From Priapulus caudatus (taxonomy: Eukaryota > Priapulida > Priapulimorpha > Priapulimorphida > Priapulidae): 64,000 nucleotides of DNA. The notes under the pieces are model-generated. The model worked only from the letters and a program-made list of their open reading frames with translations. It was not told the DNA's origin and made no database searches. Position 1 is the stretch's first letter, and every line of letters begins with the position of its first letter. The DNA lies in NCBI RefSeq assembly GCF_000485595.1, contig NW_014577240.1, positions 33,343-97,342 on the forward strand. The letters are read 5' to 3'. The position numbers and the translations under genes were made by a program. This document shows positions 23,500 through 33,591 of the stretch, piece by piece.

Positions 23500-24960
23500 T
23501 TGGAGCGAGGGAAGATGGAGGCAGAGACAGAGAGGGAGGACAGAAAAGCAGACAGAGAGTGCGAGAGAGGAGAGGGGTGATGAGGGAGGAAGACAGAGAA
23601 GAGAGCGAGAGGAGGTGAGAGGAGGAGAGACAGTAGAGAAGAGAGCGAGAGCTGGGGAGGGGAGAGACAGAAGAGAGAGAGAGAGGAGGAGGAGAGGGAG
23701 GAACGGCTGAGAGAGCAGGGAGGAAGAGAGAGTGGGGAGAGAGAGAGGGAGGAAGATGGAGGAGGGAGGATGAGACAGCAGAGGGAGGAGGAGAGAGGAG
23801 AGACAGAGACGGGGGAGGAGGAGAGGACAGGAGAGATGAGAGGAGGGCTGGAGAATTAGTGAGCAGAGAGAGAGAGAGGAGGGGGGGAGAGGGACAGGAG
23901 AAAAGAGAGAGAGAGGGGGAGGAAGACAGAGACAGAGAGGGAGGAGCCCGAACACGCAAGAGAGAGAGAGGAGAACAGGAGACAGAGCAGGAGAGAGCAG
24001 AGAGAGAGAAGAGAGGGAGGAGAGACCGAGGGGAGGAGCCGACAGAGAGAGAGAGAGGGAGGAGAGACCGGAGGAGGAGACGAGAGAGAGGGGCATGGAG
24101 GCTAGAGACAGAGGCCAAGAGCAGGAGGAGGAGGAAAAGAGCAAGAGGGAGGAGGAAAAGAGCAAGAGGGAGGAAGAGGAGAGACAGAGAGCGAGAGAGG
24201 GGGAGGAAGAGACAAGCAGAGAAGAGAAGAAGAGGGGAGGAGGAAAGGAGAAGACAAGACGAGAGAGGGCGGATTGTCAGGGAAGCAGACAGAGAGAGGA
24301 GGAGGAGACAGAGAAGAGAGAGAGATGGAGGAGGAGAGCCAGAGGAAAGAAGGGCGGAGGATAGACAGAGAGAGAAGAGAGGGTAGGAGGAGATGACACA
24401 CAGAGAGAGAGAGGGAGAGGAGAGACCAGACCAGTGAGAGAGAGAGGAGGAGAGACAGAGAGAGAGGAAGAGAGGAGGAGAGACAGAGCAGAGAAGGAGG
24501 AGAGCAGAGAGAGAAGAGAGAGAGACGACGTAGAGACGAGGAGAGAGAGATGAGAGAAGAGGAGACAGAGCCAGAGAAGAGGAGAGAAGAGAGAGAGGAG
24601 AGAGAGCGGAGGAGAAAGACAGACAGAGACGCAAGAGCGGAGGAGAGAGAGCCGAGAGCACAGAGAGCAAGAGGGAGGAGGAGGAGCAGGACAGAGAGAG
24701 AGAGATAGGGAGGAGGAGGCAGGAGCAGACAGATAGAGAGAGAAGAGAAAGGAGGAAGAGGAGCAGGACAGCAGAGAGGAGAGTCGAAGAGAGAGAGAGC
24801 GTAGGTAGAGACAGAGAGACACGAGAGCGGAGGATGAGTAGAGACAAGACCGAGAGAGCAGGACGACGAGAGAGATACGAGGGAGCGAGAAAGGTAGGAG
24901 AGACAGAGCAGGAGTGAGAGCATGAGAGAGAGATGGGAGGAGGAGAGACAGAGCAGCCAG
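23500..24960. repeat. 1.4-kb purine-rich (GAGAGG)-type simple repeat
   Basis: On the plus strand the tract is almost all A and G, with GAGAGA, GGAGGA and AGACAGAG units and no fixed long period. It makes long spurious ORFs (Ser/Leu-rich on one strand and Arg/Glu-rich on the other). Such homopurine tracts can form triplex DNA. Confidence 0.92.
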
Positions 24961-25229
24961 AACGAAATTGACTTTGACCAGGTTATAAGTCTCAACTTCA
25001 TAAGCGTCATCATGAAACATTTGAAAATCTGGAACAGAGAAGAACGCTAGGTTAAAAAACCTGCTCCAATGAAGAACTATATAAACAGTACAGTCCAATA
25101 AAAAGTCGGTAGCCCCTTGTGAAATATTTAACTGTCTTATCATCATTTCCCTCAAAATCATTCTTCAGTGAAACGCTCTCGCTGTGCTCATCTTGGCCTC
25201 TTCAAACTCAAATGTTTTCCGTTCTTAGA

Positions 25230-25375
25230 GTCTGTAGCTCAGATCATGATTGCCGATCCATACCAGAGGTCCAGTAACATCCTGTCTGGGTGTGAACGCA
25301 CTCTCCTCTGTGAACACTTTCTCACCATGTGCTCCCTGATTAGTTATAACTAGCAGTAGTTCGAAAGAATTTCTT
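25230..25375 (-). pseudogene. Short coding-looking stretch in the inverted-terminus element
   Basis: The minus strand is open for about 48 codons: LLLVITNQGAHGEKVFTEES, then AFTPRQDVTGPLVWIGNHDL. A stop follows in RL*. A further stretch at 25161–24960 includes DFQMFHDDAYEVETYNLVKV after an acceptor-like tctgttccag. I do not recognise either; they may be remnants of a transposase. Confidence 0.3.
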
Positions 25376-26698
25376 TATCCTTTTTCCCTATCAGATCGCG
25401 TAGTAGATCCGCTATCCTAGCAATAATTCACCATTTTTCGTGTGATAAATGTTGGAGAATCTCTCTTAAACTTGAACTCCCACGCTTGTAACCACGTCGC
25501 ACCGGGTCGCCAACCAATGATGCCAACATAGGCCCGCCTTTGTTTTGATGACGTCACGTGCAAGGGGTCTTATAGACATGATTATAATATCATATTTATT
25601 TTCTAAAATATGCAGCCATTTACTACAGACAGACTAGCAATTACTGGCTGACAATTCTCACCATAAGGTTGGAAATCATGAAGCACACCTTCACAATTCT
25701 TCCACCGAGAGAAAATCTTCTTGATGGGGCAGGTCTCTTTTTAATATTTTAACTGTCTTGCCTAGACCAATGACCCTCTCACATGAATCCTCTTAGATGG
25801 CACTTACTGATGGTGTAATAATATTAGTTGGTTCACCGTGCTTGCGGTGAGTGTGCGCAGACACATCGTGAAGTTGTCGTGAATGACTTACACTCGCGTT
25901 ACTACAAAGCTAACGCTGACACTCGCGGGTTTTTCCCTCAACAAGTTGCATCGACCCCGCGAACAAGCTTCGGCATCGATTTTGTACACCGGTGTCTAGC
26001 CACCGTTGGCAGGACAACGGCTCGTTAGACTAGTACGGTATAAGCGAAGTGATATGTTATCTCGAACTTATTTGTGTTTCAGTGTATAGGCACTGGCGTT
26101 TAAATCCGCACGTAGTGATATTAGTTTAGCGTATATTCCGGTGGCGTTGATGTCTTTACGCGCCAATCGCTGCGCCGATGATACTTCGAGTCTGTGATCG
26201 GACGCGAACGTGCTGCTGTTGCCGTGTTTGTTAATGTGTTAATTGCTTGTTTAGCAAGCGTTACCTAATAAATATTAAACTTACTTCCTACTTCCTACTT
26301 ATTACTTCTCACTTCGTGACCTGCACCCCCCCCTTCGTACCTCTTCTCACGGGACGACCGTAACTCCCCCCCCCCCCCTTTTCCGGACGCTCAGGTGTTT
26401 GGCCTTGCCTCTTGCCTTGTCGCGATCTTTGTGATCGAACTCGTAAATAACGGGGTGGTAACGGCCCTATCAGGGTGCGCGACACAACAGCAACCGGACC
26501 TATAGCACGGCCAATGGTAGTAGTCAAGTAAAGGAGAGAGGGAGAGAGAAAACGTTACAGTGGTGCCGTGAGCAAGGATCGCGGCGTGGGCAGGACGAGC
26601 AATGGAAGGAGAGGCAGGTAAAGTGGAGGACGGTCAGGCTGTCAGCCCAGCAGTAGTAGCGGAGAAGGAGACGCCTCGGCGGCCGCCACGGAGCATCG

Positions 26699-27391
26699 AT
26701 GGGCAACTGCGGTCAGTGCGGGAGGTGGCGAAATCTGGGGAAACCAGTTCCGGGGGAAAATGCGGCAGCCGCTGTACTGTCCGAGGCTCTTCAGGCGATC
26801 AAGCAGATGTTAAGGAACCTTCTAAGTAGTGGGGGACCCAGCGTCCAACGGCCGGCGCCTCCTAGCAGCGGCAGGGCCGGATATCGTAAGAGAGGGTCCA
26901 ATGGTCAGGGACACAGACACGAGTGCGGAGAGGTGGTCAATTTCGCGCGACAGTGCCCGGAACGGAGGAGACGCCGGCGAAAGGAGCTCGACCATTATGG
27001 GCCACAGCAGTACAGAGAGAATTTGATTGCACAGCGTAATGAGCTGCAGGCGATACAGAACGTCATGCAGCATGCGCACGACAAACATGTGCAGCATGTG
27101 GAACAGATTCAGAGTCAGATACAGACGCAGCAGGGGCAGGACACGCGTCATCACGTGATAGAGACGCTGGGACAGGACAACTCCAAGCTGAAGCAGGAGA
27201 ACGACCGATGCCAGCGTCAGATATCTCAGCTGACGGCCGAGGTGCAGAGTCTGCGGGCTGAGCGCACGAACATGGCGGTGCGGGGACCTACTACCAGGAG
27301 AAGTTCATGCAACCGGAGAGAGCCAACCATGAGATGGAGGGCAGCATCTCTCAGCGTACGGAGGTTGAGCACACGCTGCAGCGGCGGCTAG
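26699..27391 (+). pseudogene. Gag-like protein with degenerate zinc knuckle and coiled coil
   Basis: Residues 1–50 hold LSEALQAIKQMLRNLL. Then HECGEVVNFARQCPERRRRR is a CCHC knuckle in which the first Cys reads Arg and the His reads Asn. After it, QQYRENLIAQRNELQAIQNV, HAHDKHVQHVEQIQSQIQTQ and LKQENDRCQRQISQLTAEVQ show heptad-like spacing, a long coiled coil. The frame changes near 27300 into the next ORF. Confidence 0.6.
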
Positions 27392-27672
27392 CTGAGGTAA
27401 CGGAGCAGCTACATAAGGAGCCTGAGCAGCATGTGACGGCCGACTCCGAGCTAGCGAAGGCCAACGCACTCACGACGCCCGCCCAGGAGGAGTCGACGAA
27501 GCTGAAGAACCGATTAAACTCCCTGCAGAGCAGCGAGACAGAGCAGCTACAGATGGTAAAGGAGCTGGAGGGAAAGCTACAGGAGCAGGTGCATATGCAG
27601 TCAGAGCTAGAGAACAAGGTGCAGGACATGCAGCGGCAGATGGATGCAATCATGCTTGACCTACGGAACTAA
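27307..27672 (+). pseudogene. Coiled-coil continuation
   Basis: 121 residues with strong coiled-coil character: VEHTLQRRLAEVTEQLHKEP, KLKNRLNSLQSSETEQLQMV and ELENKVQDMQRQMDAIML. It continues the previous coiled coil in another frame, so a frameshift at about 27290–27320 splits one ancestral ORF. Confidence 0.55.
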
Positions 27673-27692
27673 ACGAAGCCAATGAGAAGCTG

Positions 27693-28133
27693 TTGTCGCA
27701 GGTCCGGCGATCGGAAGGAGAGGGACAAGAGGATGCTGTCCAGAGTGTCAATGGCGACCACGTCGACGACACGTTGAAACAATTAAACAAGGTCCAAGAG
27801 TTTGAAGGAATCGTGGCAGAGAAGGACAAGCACATTGTGATGCTGCAGGGGGCCCGGATGTCAGGACACCTCGGGGCACTGAAGACGCTGGAGCGGGTGC
27901 GTCAGATGTTCATGTGGCCGGGGATGCGGGCCGACATTAAGAGGTGGTGTCAGCAGTGCGATGTGCGCCAGGGGGAAAGGAGGGAGGAAGCGCCGTGCGG
28001 GACTTCGGCAACAGCCGGTGGGTGCACCAATGGAGGCGGACGCATGACCCCCAATGGACTTCACGTCTTCGCCAGCCGACAGCAAAGAAACAGAAGTGGA
28101 GGTGGGGACACAGCAAGGAACTGCTGGGGCTGA
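27693..28133 (+). pseudogene. Integrase zinc-binding (HHCC) fragment fused to the coiled coil
   Basis: The ORF starts with more coiled coil (LKQLNKVQEFEGIVAEKDKH). It then gives SGHLGALKTLERVRQMFMWP and GMRADIKRWCQQCDV, which is the HHCC domain of retroviral-type integrases with the second Cys of the CxxC pair present. The catalytic core is missing; the sequence drifts into non-coding GC-rich DNA. Confidence 0.7.
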
Positions 28134-28468
28134 GTGTGAGATGCCTGTCGACCAAGAGCCGGCCGACGCCGACGCCAACGATGGTGAGTCGGAACAGTGC
28201 GATGCACGACCCCCAGCAGACTTGACGCCCTCGCCGGCCGACAGCGAAGGAGACAAAGTTGGGAAAGCGGGCATGGCAGACGAGAAAGACGTCCCCAAAA
28301 AGACGTAAAAACATGTGAGACCGGTTACACCGGCCGAGTTGGAGATAGCATTTGGACCGTGCCCGGCCACGTGCGCGCGGGGGGAGGGGGTGCTGGAATC
28401 TCCGATCGCCGTACGCGTATTCGTTAAAACGTGCCCAACGACGCTGTGCGACTGATTGTCTTCTAACC

Positions 28469-28469
<1 letters not shown>

Positions 28470-28508
<39 letters not shown>

Positions 28509-28660
28509 CTCTCTTTCTCCTACTCCCCACGGTCTCTCTCTCTTTCTCCCATTCCCCACGGTCTCTCTCTCTCTCTTTTTCTTTCTCCCACTCCCCACGG
28601 TCTCTCTCTCTCTCTCTCTTTCGCTTGCTCTCGCTCTGCGTGTCAGACCGCATGGTATGC
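28470..28660. repeat. (CT)n repeat with TCCCACTCCCCACGG interruptions
   Basis: CT runs are separated by three copies of CCCCACGGTCTCTCTC, a higher-order unit of about 55–60 bases. The antisense Arg/Glu ORFs are artefacts. Confidence 0.85.
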
Positions 28661-29059
28661 CGCGCACTGCGCAAAAACTCTTATCTCTCGTTCGCTTTCT
28701 CTCCCACTCCCACGGCCGCTAAGTGTAAAAACTCGCACTGCTGCTGAAAAACTCGCGCGCGCGGTGTTCGTAAAAGCATATGTGATTGACATCACACTTT
28801 GTTCGGCAACGGACGACGTGATCGCCTAGCGGGCAATGAGCGAGCACGTGGTCGCTGATTGACAGCATTTCTTAGGGTTTCTTGTAGGAGCCACTACACG
28901 TTAGCCGTGAGGCGCGCCACCCCAAAAATTTTCTAGGGGCCGTTTAGAGAGGGCCTCTAGCCGTCGATCGCGAAATTTCGGTTGGATTCCGCGTGTTGTT
29001 TGTTTTCAGACCCCTGTCTAACATATCTGTCTAAGTGGACAAAAAGGGGGCGGCGTATT

Positions 29060-29440
29060 TGCTGTGGGGGCGCGGCTTCGCCGCGCGCTGTGGGCTGCGT
29101 GCAATAACCGGGATCGCAAGTCCGTCCAGATGAGATGGGATACCAGAGAAGTGTTGCCGAAAGGAGGTGTTGATCCTAACCGCTGAGCGCACATGTTGCG
29201 CGCAGTTCCGCGGTAAGGCGCACGCGACCGCGGGAACGTCTATACGACAGTATGCAGCGCTGGCAGCTATAGATCCGTGCGCCGAATGCATAGGTCGGCG
29301 CACGGATCCATAGCTGCCAGCGAACAGTCCGCAATTTTAGCAGGGGACACAGAGAGCAGACATTTGGGACGTGGAAGGAACTAGCGACTTACATGGGGGT
29401 CGTACAGATGGGGGGGGGGCAACAGCGAAGCTTTTGACTT
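29060..29440. repeat. Hairpin-rich dispersed repeat, copy 1
   Basis: It contains a short hairpin CGCGGCTTCGCCGCG (29071–29085), a CTGAGCGCA-type hairpin near 29183–29205, and a long hairpin at 29259–29322 with a 28-bp stem (27 of 28 paired) and an 8-base loop. The whole unit matches 37740–38050. No ORF is meaningful. Confidence 0.85.
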
Positions 29441-29762
29441 CGCCGTGGTTCCATTTCTGTGTGGTCTTAGGCGTTTTCACTATAAGTTGCAAACATAAAA
29501 AGTTCCAAACATAAGAAAAATCGGACCATTATTGAATGGAAAATTTTATAAAATAGTGATACGAAATAGTACGCGGATTGTGCGCCCAGTTACCTCTTTC
29601 AAATCATACGCTGTTTAAGAATCACCATTCGCTGCATTTCCCCGGATCTCCGCCCACTTTAAAAACAGTGCTAGCACTGTGGCAGTGGAATCCTGAGTGT
29701 ACGAATAGTATTTTGATTTTCGATTTTCGATGACAGCAGGCTAAAGTGCAGCATTTGAATAC

Positions 29763-29921
29763 AGAATCAAGAGAGAAAGCCATTGATGAATGGAACTGGT
29801 TTATTGGCAACTGCTCTTACGATCAGCCATGCTGCTGACTCTGGTGACTCTGGCGCCATCTGTCGTTACAAACATTACAACATTGAGATGTTGGTGATAA
29901 CATGAATACAGTATTGTCACA
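29763..29921 (-). repeat. 3' LTR, end truncated or diverged
   Basis: It matches the 5' LTR from TGTGACAATACTGTATTCAT through the AAGAG region, but the last 20 or so bases, ending TAACA in the other copy, are replaced. No target-site duplication can be read. Confidence 0.88.
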
Positions 29922-30595
29922 TCCTCTCCTATTTAAAACATGAGAAATGGTGCTTTTGGTAAACTGACCGAAAAGACTAAAATAGCCTAATACTGTGTAA
30001 TATGAAAACACACATTGGCAAATCATACACAATATGGCCAATCAAGATATGAGTGACTATTCTGGACCTAAAAATGTATAATCATCAATCAAATGATCCT
30101 ATAAAACAAAACTAACAAATAAGAATTATTTCACTCCAGCTTGGTCTACAACGTTTATGAATATTACTTTGTTTTACATCACAATGCATATCCATGTACA
30201 ATAACACATTCACAAAAACTACCATTCGGTAAGAGAAAACTCACATGAGTTTAAACTACTCAAAACAACTCAACAGTGCATAGCCTATGTAAAATAACTC
30301 CACAACCATGCAAATCTAAGATTGCACACCTCACAAAAACAAAATGTGCTTCCTTAAACACAAATACACATATATGTCAAAAACAATATCAGACTATCCG
30401 TACTTCAAATCATGAGATCCTAGTTCTTTAGCTATCTCTACAACCGATAAATATTCCAATCGGTAATCCTTATTCCTTTACTTTTTTTAACAAAAAAAAA
30501 CATCCGCAATTTTTAACAAAAAAAAACATCCGCAAAGCAAATATGAAAAACTTCCCCTTTTCATGTAACGTATCTGTGTCGCATTTCTTATTTTG
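29922..30595 (-). other. 3' untranslated part of the Gypsy-type element
   Basis: AT-rich non-coding sequence between the integrase stop and the 3' LTR. It includes a 25-base tandem duplication with AACAAAAAAAAACATCCGCA near 30490–30535 and the polypurine tract next to the LTR. Confidence 0.7.
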
Positions 30596-32047
30596 TTAAT
30601 ACATAACAAAATCTTTCATCTTGTCTGGGAGATGTCGGTGTCTTCCTGAACGTCTCAATGAGTTCGACATATTAGGTGGTTTATTCCCTACATCTTCATG
30701 GACACAGTCTTGACCTTGTTGGTGATAATCATCAATAGTATTATGTGAAGTGGTGTCTCCAACCGGCTTGTCTGCCGGTGGGAGTGTACCTTGAGCGTCC
30801 GTAGTCGGGTTGCTTCCCTCAGGTCTGGGGCCAACTGGAGATCTCTCTGAGTCAGGAGATTCTTTACTTGCTCGTAGATGTTCTCTATTGCGTCTGTACA
30901 CCGCGCCATCAACATCCACTTCAAAGGACCTCTCATCCAAACGACGAAGTACCCTTCCTTTTTTCCAACGATCCTCTCCTGGTCGAAACGGCTTCATCCT
31001 GACAACGTCGCCTTGAACAAGTTCAGGCAGCTCCTTCGCATGCCTATCGAAGTATTTGGCCTGACGCTTCTTGTTAAGCTCGAGTTGTTGCATCTCGTGC
31101 TTAGTCTCGTGACTCCTCGGCTTCAGAAGTGAGGCCGTAGTTGGGACTCTTGTCTTAGTACGCCTTCCGAGGAATCTCTGTGAAGGGCTGGAGTCGACCC
31201 CTTGCGTAGGAGTGTTCCTCAAATTCAGCAACGCGAGAAGTAGATCTTCACCAGACCTCCGACATTTCTTCATGACTTTCTTCGCTGATTTGACTGCCGA
31301 CTCAACATGCCCATTCGCTTTGCTATTATAGGGCGAGATGGTTTGGTGTTTAATATTCAACCTCTTTATGAAGCTTGCAAACTCTCTTGACGAGAACGGA
31401 GGTCCATTATCGCTTACCATCTTATCCGGGATCACATACCTAGCGAAATGGTTGGTCAACTTGTTGATCACACTCTTCGCAGTCGACTTATACAATCGAT
31501 CAACTTCCCAGAAGTTAGATCTATAGCAAACTGTCACTAAGTACTCTTCACCCTCCAAAAACATAAGATCAACTCCGATCTTCTCCCATGGCCGGTTGGG
31601 TACCTCATGTGACATCAGAGGCAGTTGAGGTTGGGCATTTGAGTACTCCATGCATGTTGCGCATGTCTGAATCCATTCAGTTATTTCTTGGGCCATCTGC
31701 GGCCAATAGACATATTCCCGTGCTCGTCTGAGAGTCGCTTCCACTCCACTATGGCCTATATGGAGATCAGTCTTGACATCTCTTCTCATTGCCTTGGGAA
31801 CTACAAGTCGCTCTCCTCTGAAAATTAAGCCATCAACTACAGTGAGCTCATCTCTCAGGTTGAAATATGGTATTACGTGTGGTGACAGCTGTGCCTTACA
31901 CTCAGGCCATCCAGTCATGATAGTACTTTTCAATGCTTGTAAGCCCTCATCCTCACACGTGTGCTTTCTCATCTTGGGAATGTTTTCTTCTGGCAGAGAC
32001 AGATGACTAAATGTTTTCTTCTGGCAGAGACAGATGACTAACTGCAT
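30596..32047 (-). CDS. Retrotransposon integrase
   Basis: The zinc-binding domain shows HIGHSGVEATLRRAREYVYW and CATC. The core has GVDLMFLEGEEYLV, VSDNGPPFSSREF and GHVESAVKSAKKVM, giving the D, D and E catalytic residues. The C-terminal domain has KGRVLRRLDERSFEVDVDG and YRRNREHLR, the GPY/F-like module. It is intact for 483 residues, ending near the PPT side. Confidence 0.92.
   Translation of the reverse strand: MQLVICLCQKKTFSHLSLPEENIPKMRKHTCEDEGLQALKSTIMTGWPECKAQLSPHVIPYFNLRDELTVVDGLIFRGERLVVPKAMRRDVKTDLHIGHSGVEATLRRAREYVYWPQMAQEITEWIQTCATCMEYSNAQPQLPLMSHEVPNRPWEKIGVDLMFLEGEEYLVTVCYRSNFWEVDRLYKSTAKSVINKLTNHFARYVIPDKMVSDNGPPFSSREFASFIKRLNIKHQTISPYNSKANGHVESAVKSAKKVMKKCRRSGEDLLLALLNLRNTPTQGVDSSPSQRFLGRRTKTRVPTTASLLKPRSHETKHEMQQLELNKKRQAKYFDRHAKELPELVQGDVVRMKPFRPGEDRWKKGRVLRRLDERSFEVDVDGAVYRRNREHLRASKESPDSERSPVGPRPEGSNPTTDAQGTLPPADKPVGDTTSHNTIDDYHQQGQDCVHEDVGNKPPNMSNSLRRSGRHRHLPDKMKDFVMY
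31978..32041. repeat. Direct 30-bp tandem duplication in the Gypsy-type pol
   Basis: The motif TGTTTTCTTCTGGCAGAGAC with the following ten bases occurs twice in a row, repeating the encoded SHLSLPEEN. The duplication shifts the tether–integrase junction and may be a replication slippage event. Confidence 0.85.
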
Positions 32048-32210
32048 TTACCAGCTCGATGTCTTCCTGGCCGTCATGGGACTTCAGGAAGGACCGACCT
32101 AGGGGATCTGCCAAATGGTTTTCTTTCCCCTTGATGTACTGCACATCAACATCATATGCTAGAGCTCGTAGCAATAAACTCTGGAGCCGTTTTGGTGCTC
32201 TATCCAGCGG

Positions 32211-32514
32211 CTATCTTATGATGCTGTGGAGAGGCATCTGGTCTGAGAAGACTGTTACCTTGCGACCGAAAGTGAACTGATTCCACTTTTCAAGGGCGTA
32301 CACTATGGCTAGCAACTCTTTTTCTATGACAGAGTAGCGAAGTTCTGCGTCTCGCAATGCTCTACTGGCATACGCTACCGGCTTGCCATCTTGAGTCATA
32401 ACAGCACCCAGTCCCCTTGCACTAGCATCAGTGTGAATTACAAGGGGCTTTGTCTGGTCGTAGTACATCAATATTGGCGCTTCAGTCATAAGCTGCTTCA
32501 GCTCCTGCATTGCC
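32211..32514 (-). pseudogene. Retrotransposon RNase H fragment
   Basis: It encodes LVIHTDASARGLGAVMTQDG, VAYASRALRDAELRYSVIEK, ELLAIVYALEKW and TVFSDQMPLHSIIR. The catalytic Asp, Glu and Asp positions (TDAS, EKE, SDQ) are present. A stop ends it. The tether with QYIKGKENHLADPL continues past the stop in the same frame to about 32050. Confidence 0.9.
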
Positions 32515-32521
32515 ATATCAT

Positions 32522-33361
32522 CAGGAGTCTATCAATAGGAGTGAGACAGACTGAAACCGGCAAAATTCAACATTTAGTTGCCTTAGTCTACCTATGATTT
32601 ATTGTGTTTAACTCGATAAACTTGAGCTCAAATCTTACCTTAATCATTAAACTAATGCCGTGTCTAATCGTTGGTCTCACAAATATGACAAATCGGGAGA
32701 TATCGGTCCAAACGTACAATGTGGTTTTTGAAAGTTATACCGCATTTTCAACAACTGTGAACCGAAACATAAGGGCAATGCTTTTGAAAGCCCGCTATCG
32801 CTTAGCAATGCAAACATAGCAAACTAGCGAGGTTTGTCAGGGATTTCGGAAAGTTAAACACGCCTTGTTGTTATTATAGGCCATGTCGAATGACAGTAAT
32901 TACATGTTATGAACGATATTGTTAAGAAAAAATAAAATGGATAAAAATACTAAACATGTGAAATTTTTTATTTCTAATCAAGAAACAAGAAGTATCAATA
33001 ACACCAAGTCGTGTTTAACTTTCCGAAATCCCTAGCAAACCTCGCTAGTTGTTTGCTATGTTTGCATTGCTAAGCGATAGAGGGCTTTCAAAAGCATTGC
33101 CCTTATGTTTCGGTTCACAGTTGTTGAAAATCGCATACCTTTCAAACAACCACCATTGTACGTTTGCGACCGATATTCCCGATTGTCATTTTGTGTCACG
33201 ACAACGATTAGACACGGCACTTTACTTTAATGATTAAAGTCAATTTGACCTCACTTATCGAGTTAAACACAATCAAATCATAGGTAAGACTAAGGGCCCA
33301 AACTAATATGTGAATTTTGCCGGCTTTCAATCTGCTCTTACCTCCTAATGATAGACTCCTG
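32522..33361. mobile_element. Foldback (long-inverted-repeat) element inserted in the Gypsy-type pol
   Basis: The termini are CAGGAGTCTATCA...TGATAGACTCCTG. The two arms (about 32522–32865 and 33010–33361) are imperfect inverted copies around an AT-rich centre of roughly 145 bases. Flanks are ATATCAT at 32515–32521 and ATATCAA at 33362–33368, a 7-bp target duplication with one mismatch. Removing the element and one flank copy brings the RT connection and the RNase H reading frame together. No ORF of note lies inside, so it is non-autonomous. Confidence 0.88.
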
Positions 33362-33591
33362 ATATCAATGCTTTGGCCCCATCCAAGTCCATTCAGCATC
33401 TTACCGAGAGTTCGTTCAACGGTGCATCACATCTGCCAATCTGGAAGAAACCGATAGGTAATTTACCATTCTCGAAGTCGATCAATATCATCTTTGTTTC
33501 TGTGGGACTCCATACGAAGTATGGCCTCAGTTTTCGATGGGTACTCACTTCAACCATTGCGTGAGATGACATGACCAGGAAATGGATCTCG

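Larger units (their letters stand above)
22853..25570. mobile_element. Candidate DNA transposon with AGACCCCTTGCA inverted termini
   Basis: The left end reads AGACCCCTTGCAGTCACA (22853–22870). The right end, reversed, reads AGACCCCTTGCACGTGACGT (25570–25551). The subterminal motif GCGCCGCCATGTTGG versus GGCGGGCCTATGTTGG also matches. Inside are an ING-type PHD finger, a purine tract, and short minus-strand coding-looking stretches. The flanks (AAT before, TATA after) do not give a clear target duplication. Superfamily not determined. Confidence 0.62.
26561..28190 (+). mobile_element. LTR-element derivative: gag-like coiled coil and integrase zinc-binding fragment
   Basis: A primer-binding-site-like TGGTGCCGTGAGCAAGGATC begins at 26561, directly after ...AACGTTACAG, a typical LTR end. 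An upstream LTR with a poly(A)-like AATAAA at about 26270 is likely but its start was not resolved. The coding part runs from about 26602 to 28133 in three shifting frames. No RT or RNase H lies between gag-like and integrase-like parts, so the element seems internally deleted. No matching 3' LTR was found downstream. Confidence 0.62.

Noticed and set aside
23456-25161. ORFs of 463, 303 and 294 residues on the minus strand
   Set aside because: They are Ser/Leu-only translations of the purine tract. Only the short parts beyond 24960 have normal composition.
26050-26560. Exact LTR boundaries for the coiled-coil element
   Set aside because: The 3' end next to the primer-binding site is convincing, but no second LTR copy is present, so the start cannot be fixed.
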